Shown: positions 9,651 through 19,779, counted from the first letter of the stretch. The stretch is DNA of 64,000 nucleotides from Nostoc linckia FACHB-104 (GCF_014696615.1 NZ_JACJQJ010000015.1:1-64000); one strand, 5' to 3'. Numbers and translations are program-made. The notes: a model not told the origin generated them from the letters alone.

Positions 9651-10838
9651 CTAATTCATTGCTACGCGAGGTAAACGATGCTTAAACCCGCAAAGAATCT
9701 CCCAAGAAATAGTATCTAATTTCTTTGCCCAATCGTTAGCAGAGATTTGTTCTTTACCCTGTTTTCCTAATAACGTGACTACTTCTCCTTCTTGGATGTC
9801 GCGGATATTACTCACATCGACCATCAACTGATCCATTGTAATTGTGCCAATTTGGGGTATGCGCTGACCGCGAATTAACACTTGCATATTGTTGGAAAGA
9901 TGACGCGGTACACCATCAGCGTAACCAATACCCACAACTGCAATCCGGAGTTCTTGAGGGGCAATAAATTGGTGTCCGTAGCTAACGCCAGTTCCAGCAC
10001 TAATAGTTTTCACTTGGGTGATACGCGCCTTCACTTGCAAAACCGGCTGGAGGTTGAGGGTATTTTGTAAATGCTCAGAGGGGTACAGTCCGTAAACCGC
10101 TAAACCAACACGCACAATGTTGTAGTGCAAGCTGGAATTTGCAAGAGTGGCGGCGGAATTAGCCAAGTGCAAGCAAGATGGTTCAATTCCCATAGCTTTG
10201 ATTTGAGCGATCGCTTCCTCAAATCGTCTATGCTGTTCTTTCATGATTGTGGTGTCTGGATCATCTGCTGTTGCTAGGTGAGAGTAAATGCTAGCAATAG
10301 TCAGATGGGGTAAGCTTTTTACCAACCGTACAAACTCACCTGTTTGTTGCCAGTTAGTTCCTAACCTAGACATACCTGTGTCTAATTTGATATGTACAGG
10401 TAAAGGAGAACTATGTTGTATTGCTTCTAGGGTGTTGGAAAATACTAAAGCTTGCTTAGGGCTGCACAATGTTGGTTGGAGTTTCCACTGGGCGATCGCC
10501 TGAATTTGTTCGGGGGTTTGGATCGCACCTAATATTAAAATTGGAGCTTTAATACCTGCTTCTCGCAGTTGAATTCCCTCGGGAACTGTAGCGACTCCCA
10601 ACCAACTAGCGCCTGATTCTAATGCAGTTTTGGCGACACTAACTGCACCATGTCCATAAGCATCAGCTTTGACAACTGCCATTAGTTGAGTCTGTGAAGA
10701 TAGTAAGCTGACTAATTGCCGGACATTGTGCGATAACGCTGCCAAATCAATTTCTACCCAAGCACGTTGGCACAACCACGCATAGGAATCACATTCTGTC
10801 CCGGAGGCTACTCCGGTAATTTGTTTGCTACTTAACAT
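9651..10838 (-). CDS. alr: Alanine racemase
   Basis: PLP-dependent enzyme that interconverts L- and D-alanine to supply D-Ala for peptidoglycan. The N-terminal TIM barrel carries the PLP lysine K57 in AVVKADAYGHGA. The C-terminal beta domain begins near residue 265 and carries the second catalytic base Y306 in VGIGYADGVPR. The later segment TMDQLMVDVS is also typical. The length of 395 is slightly above the usual 360-380 because of about 20 extra N-terminal residues; a start nearer the conserved RAWVEIDLAAL block is possible. It is monocistronic on the minus strand. Confidence 0.95.
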   Translation of the reverse strand: MLSSKQITGVASGTECDSYAWLCQRAWVEIDLAALSHNVRQLVSLLSSQTQLMAVVKADAYGHGAVSVAKTALESGASWLGVATVPEGIQLREAGIKAPILILGAIQTPEQIQAIAQWKLQPTLCSPKQALVFSNTLEAIQHSSPLPVHIKLDTGMSRLGTNWQQTGEFVRLVKSLPHLTIASIYSHLATADDPDTTIMKEQHRRFEEAIAQIKAMGIEPSCLHLANSAATLANSSLHYNIVRVGLAVYGLYPSEHLQNTLNLQPVLQVKARITQVKTISAGTGVSYGHQFIAPQELRIAVVGIGYADGVPRHLSNNMQVLIRGQRIPQIGTITMDQLMVDVSNIRDIQEGEVVTLLGKQGKEQISANDWAKKLDTISWEILCGFKHRLPRVAMN

Positions 10839-11308
10839 ATTTACTTACTCCTATCACACCATACAAGGCTTCTAGATAACCTAGATAATCTATGTATTCA
10901 ACTTTTGGCAGATGAATCAGATTAATCAGGCAGTTTACCCTTGATTATCGAATTGTCACAAGACCACTACATAGTAGATTTGTGTGCTTTATGTGATAAT
11001 TTTCTGCAAAATTCATTTTGTAGACCAATGATTATGGTTTACAAAAATTTGACTTTGTTATTAGCTATTATTTATAAGTAATTTTTGCTACTTAGCCTCA
11101 GTAAGCATCGCCATGAATAGTCTCAGATCCACACACTAAACTCACCGTAGATAGCTTACCCCTGTAAGGTTATATTAATTCATGCTTAAAAATTGACAAT
11201 TTAGCGCTTAAAAGTGGCAATTATGGTAAAGGTATAATTTATCCCCATCACACAAATACTATAGATCTGTGTTAATATATATGAAACTAATACCTTGAGC
11301 GCTTATCA
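10839..11308. other. Intergenic region between divergent alr and HNH genes
   Basis: This 470-base AT-rich spacer must hold the promoters of both divergent genes. No RNA gene or strong hairpin is evident. A weak inverted pair around 11252-11272 (CACAAAT/ATCTGTG, imperfect) lies about 40 bases before the HNH start codon; I do not assign it a function. Confidence 0.4.
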
Positions 11309-11806
11309 ATGGGTAAGGTTTTAGTCCTCAATGCCTCTTACGAACCGCTCAACATCACAAGTTGGCGACGTGCTGCGGTTTTGTTAATCAAGGGCAAGGC
11401 AGAACGCATCGAACATAACGGTAAATTCCTGTACTCGGATTTTCCACTGCCAACAGTAATCCGGTTACGTCATTATGTGCGCGTTCCCTATAAAGAAATT
11501 CCTCTCACTCGAAGAAATATCTTGCACCGCGATGGTCATACTTGCCAATATTGCGGTTATACAGGGGACGAGTTAACTCTAGATCATGTCATTCCGCGAT
11601 CGCGTGGTGGTGGAGATAGCTGGGAAAACATCGTCACAGCTTGTGTGCGTTGTAACGTTAAAAAAGGCAGCCGCACACCTCATGAAGCTCACATGCTTTT
11701 ACGCCATCCTCCTCGCCAACCATACAGCAGCCTCTATTTTGAGGTGAGCAAGCATCTAAAAAGTGGATTGCATCAAGAGTGGCAAAAATATGTGATAGGT
11801 CTTTGA
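11309..11806 (+). CDS. HNH endonuclease family protein
   Basis: Small (165 aa) HNH-fold protein. The metal-binding core has two zinc-type Cys pairs, C79-x2-C82 (CQYC) and C112-x2-C115 (CVRC). Between them lies the HNH signature: D92-H93 in LDHVIPRSRGG and N107 in WENIVTACVRCN. The N terminus (VLVLNASYEPLNITSW) is typical of a family widespread in cyanobacteria and other bacteria, often annotated as HNH endonuclease without a known target. No restriction-modification or mobile-element gene lies beside it, so a housekeeping or repair role is more likely than a defence role, but this is inference. Confidence 0.9.
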   Translation: MGKVLVLNASYEPLNITSWRRAAVLLIKGKAERIEHNGKFLYSDFPLPTVIRLRHYVRVPYKEIPLTRRNILHRDGHTCQYCGYTGDELTLDHVIPRSRGGGDSWENIVTACVRCNVKKGSRTPHEAHMLLRHPPRQPYSSLYFEVSKHLKSGLHQEWQKYVIGL

Positions 11807-12620
11807 GCTTCAGCATTTAAATCATCAAAATCGATTAGATATTTTCTTGTGCTATCTTGCCTAGGACATAATTTTAGTGTCTTTGGGGGCGGAGAGTAAT
11901 GGAATATTCACGGACTAAACATATTACTCTTCTATAGTTTGCCTGGCAGTTACAAATATTTTAATATTTGCAAGCCTATAATTATACACTAAAACATCCA
12001 TAAACTGCAAGGTTCCTAGCGGAATTAGCATGATTATTAAAGTAAATCAGAAAGTAGCACTTTTCGTTAACAATAAAAATAATTGTTAATTGTGCATTAA
12101 TCACTACGATAAAACTAGGAGCTTGAGAATCACCCTCATCACTGAATACCAATAAAAAAGAAGGTAAAAACTGTCACCTAGTAAATACCAATTCCCAAAA
12201 TGTACAAAAGCGCTAAAAATATATGATTGGCAGCATTATTGGGCAAAAAAGTTGTATAGCCGCAAGTTTAGACATCCATCAGCTTGGTGTTTTTAAAGGT
12301 CAGCTATAGCCCAGTAATAAACATAAAAAGTTCTGTTTATTTCTCTTTAAAAGAGAAAAATAAAGAAGATGAAAAAAAATATATTATCTTGATAATGTTT
12401 TTTAAAATACTCAGTAAGATGTTTGCCAGAGGCTATTTATTTTGGCTAGTAGAACTTGGTAGACACTGACTGTTTGTTTTGATAAAAAATAGACCGAGAT
12501 ATATAGTGCTATGCCTCTATATTTTTGCGAAGATCATTATGTGTGGCGAAATCAGTAAAAATCTGATTGTAGTATTTTCCAACGAATTAATGGAGCCTCA
12601 CGGTTACAACAATATTCCCT
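11807..12620. other. AT-rich intergenic region with two palindromes
   Basis: About 810 bases without a credible gene. It contains the perfect inverted repeats CAAATATT/AATATTTG (11953-11970) and TTAACAAT/ATTGTTAA (12067-12089). Neither has a U tract, so they are not classic terminators. A 61-codon open frame near 12284-12469 is AT-driven and unlikely to be coding. Confidence 0.45.
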
Positions 12621-13904
12621 ATGCAATCGAATTCTTCCTTGATGCAGTTTGAGAGTTTATCATTGACCACAGAGCCGAACCAAGAGGATGCTGAAATAGA
12701 CCCAGTGCCTGTTGAGGTGCCACTTGCTAAAACCTCCCTCCCACCATCAACAAGTGACGGAGGCATTTATCTAATTCAGCGTAGTAATTCTCTGGTGTCT
12801 CAAAAGTCAGAGGAACTGCAAAAAACTCTATTAGCGCACCGACACGAGCGTCAGCTGATCATCTTACAAGACTTTCCTGACCCTGATGCCCTCTCTTGTG
12901 CATGGGCATATCAGTTAATAGCCCAGCAATACGATATCAAGTGTGAAATTATTTATGCTGGGACTTTAAGCCACCAAGAGAACATTGCTTTAGTCAAGCT
13001 AACAAATCTACCTGCCCAGCGTTGGACACTGCAAAATCTCAAAAGTAAAGATTTGTCATCTTACCAAGGTTTCATATTAATTGATAACCAAGGAACCACA
13101 AGTCAACTATTGTCGGCGGTGCAGCAAGCAGGAATACCCCTAGTTGCAGTCATTGACCATCACAGCGTACAAGCGGATCTCAAACCCGAATTTATTGATG
13201 TCCGTCCTTATGTACGAGCAACAGCAACGATTTTCACCCAGTACTTACAATCGGGATTACTCACTTTAGATAGCAGCATCAATCAGCATGTTAAATGTGC
13301 CACAGCCTTGATGCATGGCTTGCGATCGGATACAAATCGACTGATGCAAGCACAAGAAGAGGATTTTATGGCTGCTGCATATCTGAGTCGATTTTATGAT
13401 GCCCAGTTGCTAAACGCCATTTTACAGGCGAATCGTTCTAAGCGGGTAATGGATGTAATTGAGCGAGCGCTCAAAAATCGCATCGTACAAAATAACTTTT
13501 CCATTGCTGGTGTTGGTTACTTACGTTATGATGACCGCGATGCCATCCCCCAAGCAGCAGATTTCCTCGTAACTGAAGAAAATGTTCACACCGCTGTAGT
13601 TTACGGTATTGTTCACGATGAAGATGATGAATTAGAAGTAGTTATTGGTTCTTTGAGAACCACTAAACTTACCCTCGACCCTGATGAATTCATCAAAGAA
13701 GCCTTTGGACAAGATAGTAATGGGCGCTTTTTTGGTGGTGGTAGAACAGGCGCTGGCGGCTTTGAAATTCCTATGGGATTTTTATCTGGAGGTAACGAAA
13801 ATTCAGCTTATGCAAGAATGAAATGGGAAGTTTTTGACACCCAAATCAAGCAAAAATTGTTGAAATTAGTCAATCCCAAAGATAACCCAATTCAGTCAGA
13901 GTAA
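12621..13904 (+). CDS. DHH-family phosphoesterase (NrnA-like oligoribonuclease/pAp phosphatase)
   Basis: Predicted metal-dependent phosphoesterase of the DHH/DHHA1 superfamily. The first motif is D84-F-P-D-P-D89 followed by ALSCAWAYQL, the second is in FILIDNQG, and the signature DHH triad is D179-H180-H181. The C-terminal DHHA1 substrate domain carries GGGRTGAGGFEIP near residue 372. NrnA-type members degrade short oligoribonucleotides and 3'-phosphoadenosine 5'-phosphate, but the 427-residue length and the 50-residue acidic N-terminal extension mean the exact substrate is open. The upstream and downstream spacers are long, so it is probably transcribed alone. Confidence 0.85.
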   Translation: MQSNSSLMQFESLSLTTEPNQEDAEIDPVPVEVPLAKTSLPPSTSDGGIYLIQRSNSLVSQKSEELQKTLLAHRHERQLIILQDFPDPDALSCAWAYQLIAQQYDIKCEIIYAGTLSHQENIALVKLTNLPAQRWTLQNLKSKDLSSYQGFILIDNQGTTSQLLSAVQQAGIPLVAVIDHHSVQADLKPEFIDVRPYVRATATIFTQYLQSGLLTLDSSINQHVKCATALMHGLRSDTNRLMQAQEEDFMAAAYLSRFYDAQLLNAILQANRSKRVMDVIERALKNRIVQNNFSIAGVGYLRYDDRDAIPQAADFLVTEENVHTAVVYGIVHDEDDELEVVIGSLRTTKLTLDPDEFIKEAFGQDSNGRFFGGGRTGAGGFEIPMGFLSGGNENSAYARMKWEVFDTQIKQKLLKLVNPKDNPIQSE

Positions 13905-14338
13905 GACTGGACATAAAGTTGAATAGATAGGTGAAGGCTATTACCTCAGCTAAAAAATGGTAATTATTCATCTTTAATTGCATTTAGATTTGAGCCAAGG
14001 AATTTTTATTTCTTGGCATTTTCTCTAGTAGAAAATGTACTCAATATAGGAATCTGATTTGATTTATGAAAAAATTTCAGCATGAAAATCGTTGGTACTG
14101 ATGCGTTACTAACGCATCCTACTGGACTGACACGCCTAAAATGACGCATTAGATTTGATGAAATTAATCGCTGATATAGACGCGGAGCGGCTTCCCTTCC
14201 CGCAGAGTAAGCTGATAAATGCAGATTAAATGAATTTTTGCTATTGCACCAAATTAGCTGTATCAATCCACTACTTGAACTTCAAAAATCAAATATGAGT
14301 CAGTATGTATAAATTTTGTATAAACAGTATAAGCAAAT
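13905..14338. other. Intergenic region holding two interspersed repeat fragments
   Basis: No gene seen. GATGCGTT at 14100-14107 and AACGCATC at 14111-14118 form a tight hairpin. The segment around 14178-14211 (containing GACGCGGAGCGGCTTCCC) resembles a GC-rich interspersed repeat common in Nostocales. The sixA promoter should lie in the last 60 AT-rich bases. Confidence 0.5.
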
Positions 14339-14833
14339 ATGGAATTATATCTGATTCGTCATGGTATAGCCCAAGAGAGAACTGCTGATATTAAGGATGA
14401 AGAGCGAATTCTTACCAAAGAAGGAAAACAAAAAACCGAGAAAATTGCCCAGCGCCTAGTCAATTTGGGTTTGGAGTTTGATTTAATTGTTACAAGCCCT
14501 TTGGCTAGGGCACGCCAAACAGCAGAGATTTTGATAGCGGCTGGATTAAGTTCTCATATTGAAGAATCTCATCACTTGGCACCTGATGGTAATATCGATA
14601 GTTGGGTGAAAAATTGGTTAGAGCCAAGAAATTATTCCCCAAATACCCGACTTGCCGTAGTAGGACACGAACCTAATTTGAGCCAATGGGCAGAAATTCT
14701 TCTTTGGGGGGAAGTCAAAGCAGGTTTAGTCTTGAAAAAAGCAGGTATGATCGGGATAAAACTACCAGAAATAGGCTCTCCCCTGGGTCGTAGTCAGATG
14801 TTTTGGTTGACACCACCCAAGTACTTGCTTTAA
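14339..14833 (+). CDS. sixA: Phosphohistidine phosphatase SixA
   Basis: Histidine phosphatase of the phosphoglycerate-mutase-like superfamily that removes phosphate from phosphohistidine in signalling proteins. The 164-residue length is typical. The catalytic R7-H8-G motif is at the very N terminus (LYLIRHGIAQ), the second arginine is in VTSPLARARQTAEI, and the second catalytic histidine is H110 in VVGHEPNLSQW. The substrate in this organism is unknown; several His-Asp relay proteins in the window would be plausible classes of target. Confidence 0.92.
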   Translation: MELYLIRHGIAQERTADIKDEERILTKEGKQKTEKIAQRLVNLGLEFDLIVTSPLARARQTAEILIAAGLSSHIEESHHLAPDGNIDSWVKNWLEPRNYSPNTRLAVVGHEPNLSQWAEILLWGEVKAGLVLKKAGMIGIKLPEIGSPLGRSQMFWLTPPKYLL

Positions 14834-14945
14834 CGGTTTTTCACAGTTATGAAAGGACTTAGATTATAACTGGAAACTGTTCTTGCAATAACGATTTCTG
14901 GTAAGTTAGCCTGAGCAAATCTTTCACAAAGCAGATGGTGTTGCC

Positions 14946-16082
14946 ATGTCGGTGTGCGAATATAAGCCCGGGTTGGAAGGCATTCCTGCTGCCCAATCCA
15001 GTATCAGCTATGTTGACGGGCAAAAGGGAATACTAGAATATCGGGGCATCCGAATTGAGGAGTTAGCAGCAAAAAGTACTTTTTTGGAAACTGCTTATCT
15101 TCTAATTTGGGGTGAATTGCCAACTAAAGAAGAACTAGCAGCATTTGAGGAGGAAGTTCGTCTCCATAGACGAATCAAATATCGCATCCGGGACATGATG
15201 AAATGTTTTCCCGAAAGCGGCCATCCAATGGATGCTTTACAAGCCTCCGCTGCTGCATTAGGACTGTTCTATTCTCTTCGGGATTTACATAATCCTGCCT
15301 ACATTCGAGATTCTGTGGTTCGCTTGATAGCTACTATTCCTACAATGGTAGCGGCGTTCCAGTTGATGCGGAAAGGTAACGATCCTGTACGCCCACGGGA
15401 TGATTTAGATTACTCCGCCAACTTTCTGTATATGCTCAACGAGAAAGAACCCGATCCGTTAGCAGCGAAAATTTTTGATATTTGCTTGATCCTTCATGTC
15501 GAGCATACGATGAATGCCTCTACCTTTAGCGCTAGGGTGACAGCTTCTACCCTAACAGACCCCTATGCAGTAGTTGCAAGTGCAGTGGGAACCTTGGGTG
15601 GCCCCTTGCATGGTGGCGCAAATGAGGAAGTCATTCAAATGCTAGAAGAAATTGGCTCTGTAGCTAATGTTCGTCCCTACGTTGAAGACCTGATGCAGCG
15701 CAAAGCCAAAATCATGGGCTTTGGGCATCGCGTGTATAAGGTGAAAGACCCCAGAGCCACGATTTTGCAAAACTTGGCAGAACAGCTGTTTTCCAAATTT
15801 GGCGAAGACAAGTACTATGAAATCGCCCAAGAGATGGAACGGGTAGTAGCCGAAAAACTAGGTCACAAAGGGATTTATCCTAATGTTGACTTTTACTCTG
15901 GGTTGGTGTACAGAAAGATGGGCATTCCCACCGACTTATTTACACCAATTTTTGCGATCGCTCGTGTTGCTGGTTGGCTAGCTCACTGGAAAGAACAGTT
16001 AGAAGAAAACCGGATTTTCCGTCCCACTCAGGTTTACAATGGTCACCACGAAGTTCCTTACATTCCCATTGACCAACGCTAA
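14946..16082 (+). CDS. gltA: Citrate synthase
   Basis: Catalyses condensation of acetyl-CoA with oxaloacetate to citrate, the entry step to 2-oxoglutarate formation for nitrogen assimilation in cyanobacteria. The three catalytic residues are visible: H222 in GGPLHGGANEEV, H261 in GFGHRVYKVKDPR and D315 in NVDFYSGLVY. At 378 residues it is the short bacterial type. The family also contains 2-methylcitrate synthases, but no prp genes are nearby. It lies upstream of the ndh genes, an arrangement common in cyanobacteria, but a 735-base gap suggests separate transcription. Confidence 0.95.
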   Translation: MSVCEYKPGLEGIPAAQSSISYVDGQKGILEYRGIRIEELAAKSTFLETAYLLIWGELPTKEELAAFEEEVRLHRRIKYRIRDMMKCFPESGHPMDALQASAAALGLFYSLRDLHNPAYIRDSVVRLIATIPTMVAAFQLMRKGNDPVRPRDDLDYSANFLYMLNEKEPDPLAAKIFDICLILHVEHTMNASTFSARVTASTLTDPYAVVASAVGTLGGPLHGGANEEVIQMLEEIGSVANVRPYVEDLMQRKAKIMGFGHRVYKVKDPRATILQNLAEQLFSKFGEDKYYEIAQEMERVVAEKLGHKGIYPNVDFYSGLVYRKMGIPTDLFTPIFAIARVAGWLAHWKEQLEENRIFRPTQVYNGHHEVPYIPIDQR

Positions 16083-16817
16083 GTAACTGCCACAAATCCC
16101 CAGTCTTTGGCACTGTTTGGTAGATAGGTAAAGTAAAAAAGCGCTATGGCAGGGGAAATCATTCTCAAGCAACTCCGCTTTAGCGTTGGCGATCGCTTTT
16201 TTGTAGAAGCAGCTGAAGCAAGAGGCGATGGTAGGGCTGATACAAGCTTTACTAGTAGTCCACCAAAGCCACTCTGCTATTTCTCTTTTTTCCCACTTTC
16301 TTGACAATCTTTGTTCCCCATCTGGCTGAAACTGTAGCTACAACATTAGCAACCAAAGCAAAGCTCACTAACCTGTCTACGCAATTTATTTCTGTACCTT
16401 CACAGTTGGGTTGGTGGAGTTCTAGTAATCCCAGCCCCCATTTCTGACAAATTATCAAACTTGTAGAAAGCGAAAACCGTTGCCACAATGGAGGCGGAAA
16501 CATTTGTGCTGAATTTAGAGGCAGTATGTGCCCATATTGCTGTGCAACGCTTCTCTCCTAAGTTTTGATTTTAGCCAAGTAAATGGGGGTTTGTGATTTG
16601 TAAATCCCAATCTCAACCATAAGTAGATCTTGATATCTGGGTTGGGAGGGCTAAAACCATCCAACGATATACTAAACATGGGAATTGGCAAATCATCATC
16701 AATTAAATGTAATCATCTAAGGATCAAGGATGAAGGCTGAAGACTGAAGGCTGAAATTTTCTGATTCATACTTCATACTTCATACTTCACACTTCAGTTG
16801 ACTTAAAGAGCGGAAAC
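16083..16817. other. Intergenic region between gltA and ndhA
   Basis: No convincing gene in 735 bases. Short open frames on the minus strand near 16252-16503 lack recognisable domains. Just before ndhA (about 16727-16800) a low-complexity stretch carries GAAGGCTGAAGACTGAAGGCTG and then CATACTTCATACTTCATACTTC-type iterations, complementary in sense, so it may fold. These degenerate repeats are typical of Nostocales spacers. Confidence 0.5.
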
Positions 16818-17936
16818 ATGAATTCAGGAATTGACCTCCAAGGAACTTTTATTAAATCCCTCATGGATTTAGGATTACCACCAGATGCAGCCAAAGCAAT
16901 TTGGATGCCTCTGCCAATGATACTGATGCTGATTGGGGCAACAGTGGGGGTATTAGTAGCCACTTGGCTAGAGCGGAAAATTTCCGCCGCAGCTCAGCAG
17001 CGGATTGGCCCAGAATACATGGGGCCTTTTGGTTTGCTGGTGCCAGTCGCAGATGGTTTGAAGCTCGTCTTTAAAGAAGATATAGTACCGGGCCAGTCAG
17101 ATCCCTGGCTGTTTACTCTTGGCCCAATCATTGTTGTAATTCCAGTGTTTCTGTCGTTTCTGATTATCCCCTTTGGACAGAATATTGTAATTACCAATGT
17201 CGGTATGGGGGTATTTTTGTGGATTGCCTTGTCTAGCATTCAGCCAATTGGCTTATTGATGGCTGGCTATGCATCCAATAACAAATACTCACTCTTAGGG
17301 GGGTTGCGGGCAGCAGCGCAGTCAATTAGTTATGAAATTCCCTTGGCGCTGAGTGTGTTGGCGATCGCGATGATGTCTAACAGCCTCAGCACTGTTGATA
17401 TTGTCAATCAGCAATCTGGTTACGGCATCTTGGGTTGGAATATTTGGCGACAACCAGCAGGTTTCCTGATCTTTTGGATCGCCGCCCTAGCTGAGTGTGA
17501 ACGCTTACCCTTTGACTTACCCGAAGCTGAAGAAGAACTAGTAGCAGGTTATCAAACTGAATATTCCGGGATGAAATTCGGTTTATTCTACCTGGGTTCC
17601 TACGTCAACTTAATCCTTTCTAGCTTATTGGTTGCTATTTTATACCTTGGTGGTTGGGATTTTCCCATTCCCATTAGTGCGATCGCTAATTGGCTAGGTG
17701 TTAGTGAACTCAATCCAGTATTGCAGGTTGTAACTGCTTCTTTGGGTATCATTATGACCGTACTCAAAGCCTACTTACTAGTATTTGTAGCCATTTTGTT
17801 GCGCTGGACAGTACCCCGGGTGCGGATTGACCAATTGTTAGATCTAGGATGGAAGTTCTTACTACCAGTTGGTTTGGTTAATCTTCTATTAACCGCAGCC
17901 CTGAAACTAGCTTTTCCCGTCGCCTTTGGAGGTTAG
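16818..17936 (+). CDS. ndhA: NAD(P)H-quinone oxidoreductase subunit 1 (NdhA)
   Basis: Membrane subunit of the thylakoid NDH-1 complex (NuoH homologue) at the quinone-binding junction between the peripheral and membrane arms. The protein is 372 residues with about eight hydrophobic helices. Diagnostic stretches are [20 protein letters not shown] and [15 protein letters not shown] near the N terminus, and the conserved loop [20 protein letters not shown] near residue 225. It is the first gene of ndhA-I-G-E. A 123-base spacer with a strong hairpin separates it from ndhI. Confidence 0.97.
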   Translation: MNSGIDLQGTFIKSLMDLGLPPDAAKAIWMPLPMILMLIGATVGVLVATWLERKISAAAQQRIGPEYMGPFGLLVPVADGLKLVFKEDIVPGQSDPWLFTLGPIIVVIPVFLSFLIIPFGQNIVITNVGMGVFLWIALSSIQPIGLLMAGYASNNKYSLLGGLRAAAQSISYEIPLALSVLAIAMMSNSLSTVDIVNQQSGYGILGWNIWRQPAGFLIFWIAALAECERLPFDLPEAEEELVAGYQTEYSGMKFGLFYLGSYVNLILSSLLVAILYLGGWDFPIPISAIANWLGVSELNPVLQVVTASLGIIMTVLKAYLLVFVAILLRWTVPRVRIDQLLDLGWKFLLPVGLVNLLLTAALKLAFPVAFGG

Positions 17937-17972
17937 TGATTAGTCATTTGTCAACTTCCCAATGACAAAGCG

Positions 17973-18010
17973 CAAAGTCTGAGCGGAGGTTTCCTCCGAT
18001 CAGAACTTTG
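17973..18010. repeat. Hairpin repeat inside the ndh operon
   Basis: In the ndhA-ndhI spacer, CAAAGT-CTGA at the left pairs with TCAG-AACTTTG at the right, around a GC-rich core CGGAGG-TTT-CCTCCG. Flanking TAGTCAT (17941-17947) and ATGACTA (18024-18030) extend the symmetry. It resembles mobile hairpin repeats of Nostocales, and as an RNA it could affect mRNA processing or stability between the two genes. Confidence 0.7.
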
Positions 18011-18059
18011 TAAGAGATGACTGATGACTAATAAAGAACAACAGAGAGAGTAAAACACG

Positions 18060-18644
18060 ATGTTAAAGTTCCTGAAGCAAGTTGGCGATTATGCCAAGGA
18101 AGCAGTACAAGCTGGTCGTTACATTGGTCAAGGGTTATCTGTAACCTTTGACCATATGCGTCGGCGGCCAATTACTGTACAGTACCCTTACGAAAAATTA
18201 ATTCCTGGTGAACGTTTTCGCGGCAGAATTCACTTTGAGTTTGATAAATGTATCTCTTGTGAAGTTTGTGTGCGGGTTTGCCCCATTAACCTACCTGTAG
18301 TCGATTGGGAATTCGATAAAGCCAGCAAAAAGAAAAAGCTCAATCACTACAGTATTGACTTTGGAGTTTGTATCTTCTGCGGTAACTGTGTGGAATATTG
18401 TCCAACCAACTGTCTTTCCATGACAGAAGATTACGAGCTATCCACTTACGATCGCCATGAGTTGAACTATGATAACGTGGCCTTGGGGCGTTTACCATAC
18501 AAGGTAACCAACGACCCAATGGTGACACCACTGCGCGAATTAGTTTATCTGCCTAAAGGTGTCATGGAACCCCACGATCTACCTGCTGATGCTCCCCGTC
18601 CTGGTGCGCGTCCAGAAGACCTGGTAGAACAAACAGAAAAATAA
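18060..18644 (+). CDS. ndhI: NAD(P)H-quinone oxidoreductase subunit I (NdhI)
   Basis: Iron-sulfur subunit of the NDH-1 peripheral arm that carries electrons toward plastoquinone. Two 4Fe-4S ferredoxin motifs are intact: C64-x2-C67-x2-C70-x3-C74 and C104-x2-C107-x2-C110-x3-C114, each followed by Pro. The length of 194 residues matches cyanobacterial NdhI, including the C-terminal acidic/proline tail ([18 protein letters not shown]). It is the second gene in the operon. Confidence 0.97.
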   Translation: MLKFLKQVGDYAKEAVQAGRYIGQGLSVTFDHMRRRPITVQYPYEKLIPGERFRGRIHFEFDKCISCEVCVRVCPINLPVVDWEFDKASKKKKLNHYSIDFGVCIFCGNCVEYCPTNCLSMTEDYELSTYDRHELNYDNVALGRLPYKVTNDPMVTPLRELVYLPKGVMEPHDLPADAPRPGARPEDLVEQTEK

Positions 18645-18660
18645 AAGTGGTGAGTCAACC

Positions 18661-18740
18661 GTCCAAAGTCAAAAGTCCAAAGTCCAGATTTGGTCAATTG
18701 ACTCTTGACACTTGACTCTTGACACTTGACTTTTGACCAA
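18661..18740. repeat. Low-complexity inverted and tandem repeat between ndhI and ndhG
   Basis: GTCAAAAGTC at 18668-18677 is an exact reverse complement of GACTTTTGAC at 18728-18737. Between them the 14-mer TTGACTCTTGACAC occurs at 18698-18711 and 18712-18725, with a partial third copy. The transcript would form a long AU-rich hairpin in the operon. Confidence 0.7.
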
Positions 18741-18766
18741 CGACAAGTGATTGAGGACAAAAAACA

Positions 18767-19417
18767 GTGAATCTAGCAGAAGGAGTACAGATTGTTTCCT
18801 TTGGCATACTGGCTGTAATGATGATTGGAGCAGCATTAGGCGTAGTGTTGTCTTCTAGTATCGTCTATTCAGCCTTTTTGCTGGGTGGGGTGTTCATCAG
18901 CATAGCTGGGCTGTATTTATTGCTCAATGGCGACTTTGTAGCAGCAGCACAAGTGCTGATTTATGTTGGCGCAGTTAACGTGCTGATCTTGTTTGCGATC
19001 ATGTTGGTTAACAAGCGGCAGGATTTTGCACCTTTTCCTAGTGCTGGACTACGGAAAGTCTTTACTGGTGTAGTCAGCTTGGGATTGTTTGGCCTTTTAA
19101 GCACAATGATCCTGGCAACTCCTTGGGCTTACGCAACTAATCCTGTAAATGGCGAAAGTTCCATAGTTTTGATTGGTCAGCATTTCTTCAGCGACTTCCT
19201 TCTACCTTTTGAATTGGCTTCCGTTTTGTTGTTGATGGCGATGGTGGGAGCAATTATTTTGGCACGTCGCGAATACTTACCAGATGCAGGAACTACCGAA
19301 CAGACACAAACCGTTTTAACTCTGCCAGAACGTCCTAAAGAAATGGCAGCAATTGGTAGCATTCGCAATGACTCTGGCGATACTCCCGTCTATCGTGGCA
19401 GTTCTCGCCGCGAATAA
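18767..19417 (+). CDS. ndhG: NAD(P)H-quinone oxidoreductase subunit 6 (NdhG)
   Basis: Membrane subunit of NDH-1 (NuoJ homologue), 216 residues with about five hydrophobic segments. The family core is visible (VVLSSSIVYSAFLLGGVFIS and QVLIYVGAVNVLILFAIMLV). The start is GTG at 18767-18769; no better in-frame ATG lies upstream, and the conserved N-terminal helix begins within ten residues. A hydrophilic tail follows the last helix from about residue 170. It lies 122 bases after ndhI and 50 bases before ndhE. Confidence 0.96.
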   Translation: MNLAEGVQIVSFGILAVMMIGAALGVVLSSSIVYSAFLLGGVFISIAGLYLLLNGDFVAAAQVLIYVGAVNVLILFAIMLVNKRQDFAPFPSAGLRKVFTGVVSLGLFGLLSTMILATPWAYATNPVNGESSIVLIGQHFFSDFLLPFELASVLLLMAMVGAIILARREYLPDAGTTEQTQTVLTLPERPKEMAAIGSIRNDSGDTPVYRGSSRRE

Positions 19418-19467
19418 GGCAAAGCAACAACTAACAACCAATATCTGAATAAAAACTCCAAAGATTC

Positions 19468-19773
19468 ATGCAACTCCAGTACTTTTTATTACTTGCAGCT
19501 GCTTTATTTTGTATAGGCATCTACGGTTTGATTACCAGCCGCAACGCTGTGCGGGTACTGATGTCAATCGAGTTGCTGCTGAATGCTGTTAATTTGAATT
19601 TAATGGCATTTTCCAACTTCTTGGACTCAACATTAATTAAAGGTCAAGTGTTCACAGTTTTTGTGATCACCGTGGCCGCAGCCGAGGCGGCGGTAGGTTT
19701 AGCGATCGTGCTTGCCATTTATCGCAACCGTGATACCGTCGATATGGAGCAGTTTAATCTCCTGAAGTGGTAA
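19468..19773 (+). CDS. ndhE: NAD(P)H-quinone oxidoreductase subunit 4L (NdhE)
   Basis: Small membrane subunit of NDH-1 (NuoK homologue), 101 residues with three transmembrane helices. It shows the family glutamates in [19 protein letters not shown] and in [20 protein letters not shown]. It follows ndhG by 50 bases, and the NAD kinase gene begins only 6 bases after its stop codon, which indicates a shared transcript. Confidence 0.97.
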   Translation: MQLQYFLLLAAALFCIGIYGLITSRNAVRVLMSIELLLNAVNLNLMAFSNFLDSTLIKGQVFTVFVITVAAAEAAVGLAIVLAIYRNRDTVDMEQFNLLKW

Positions 19774-19779
19774 TTTTGC

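Noticed and set aside
12284-12469. A 61-codon plus-strand frame
   Set aside because: Very AT-rich with Lys/Ile/Phe bias, as expected from random AT-rich spacer.
14006-14266. An 86-codon minus-strand frame
   Set aside because: It is assembled from a hairpin repeat and a GC-rich interspersed repeat fragment; no recognisable domain.
16252-16503. Minus-strand frame of 83 codons between gltA and ndhA
   Set aside because: Unremarkable composition, no domain, no ribosome site that I can see; too weak to call.
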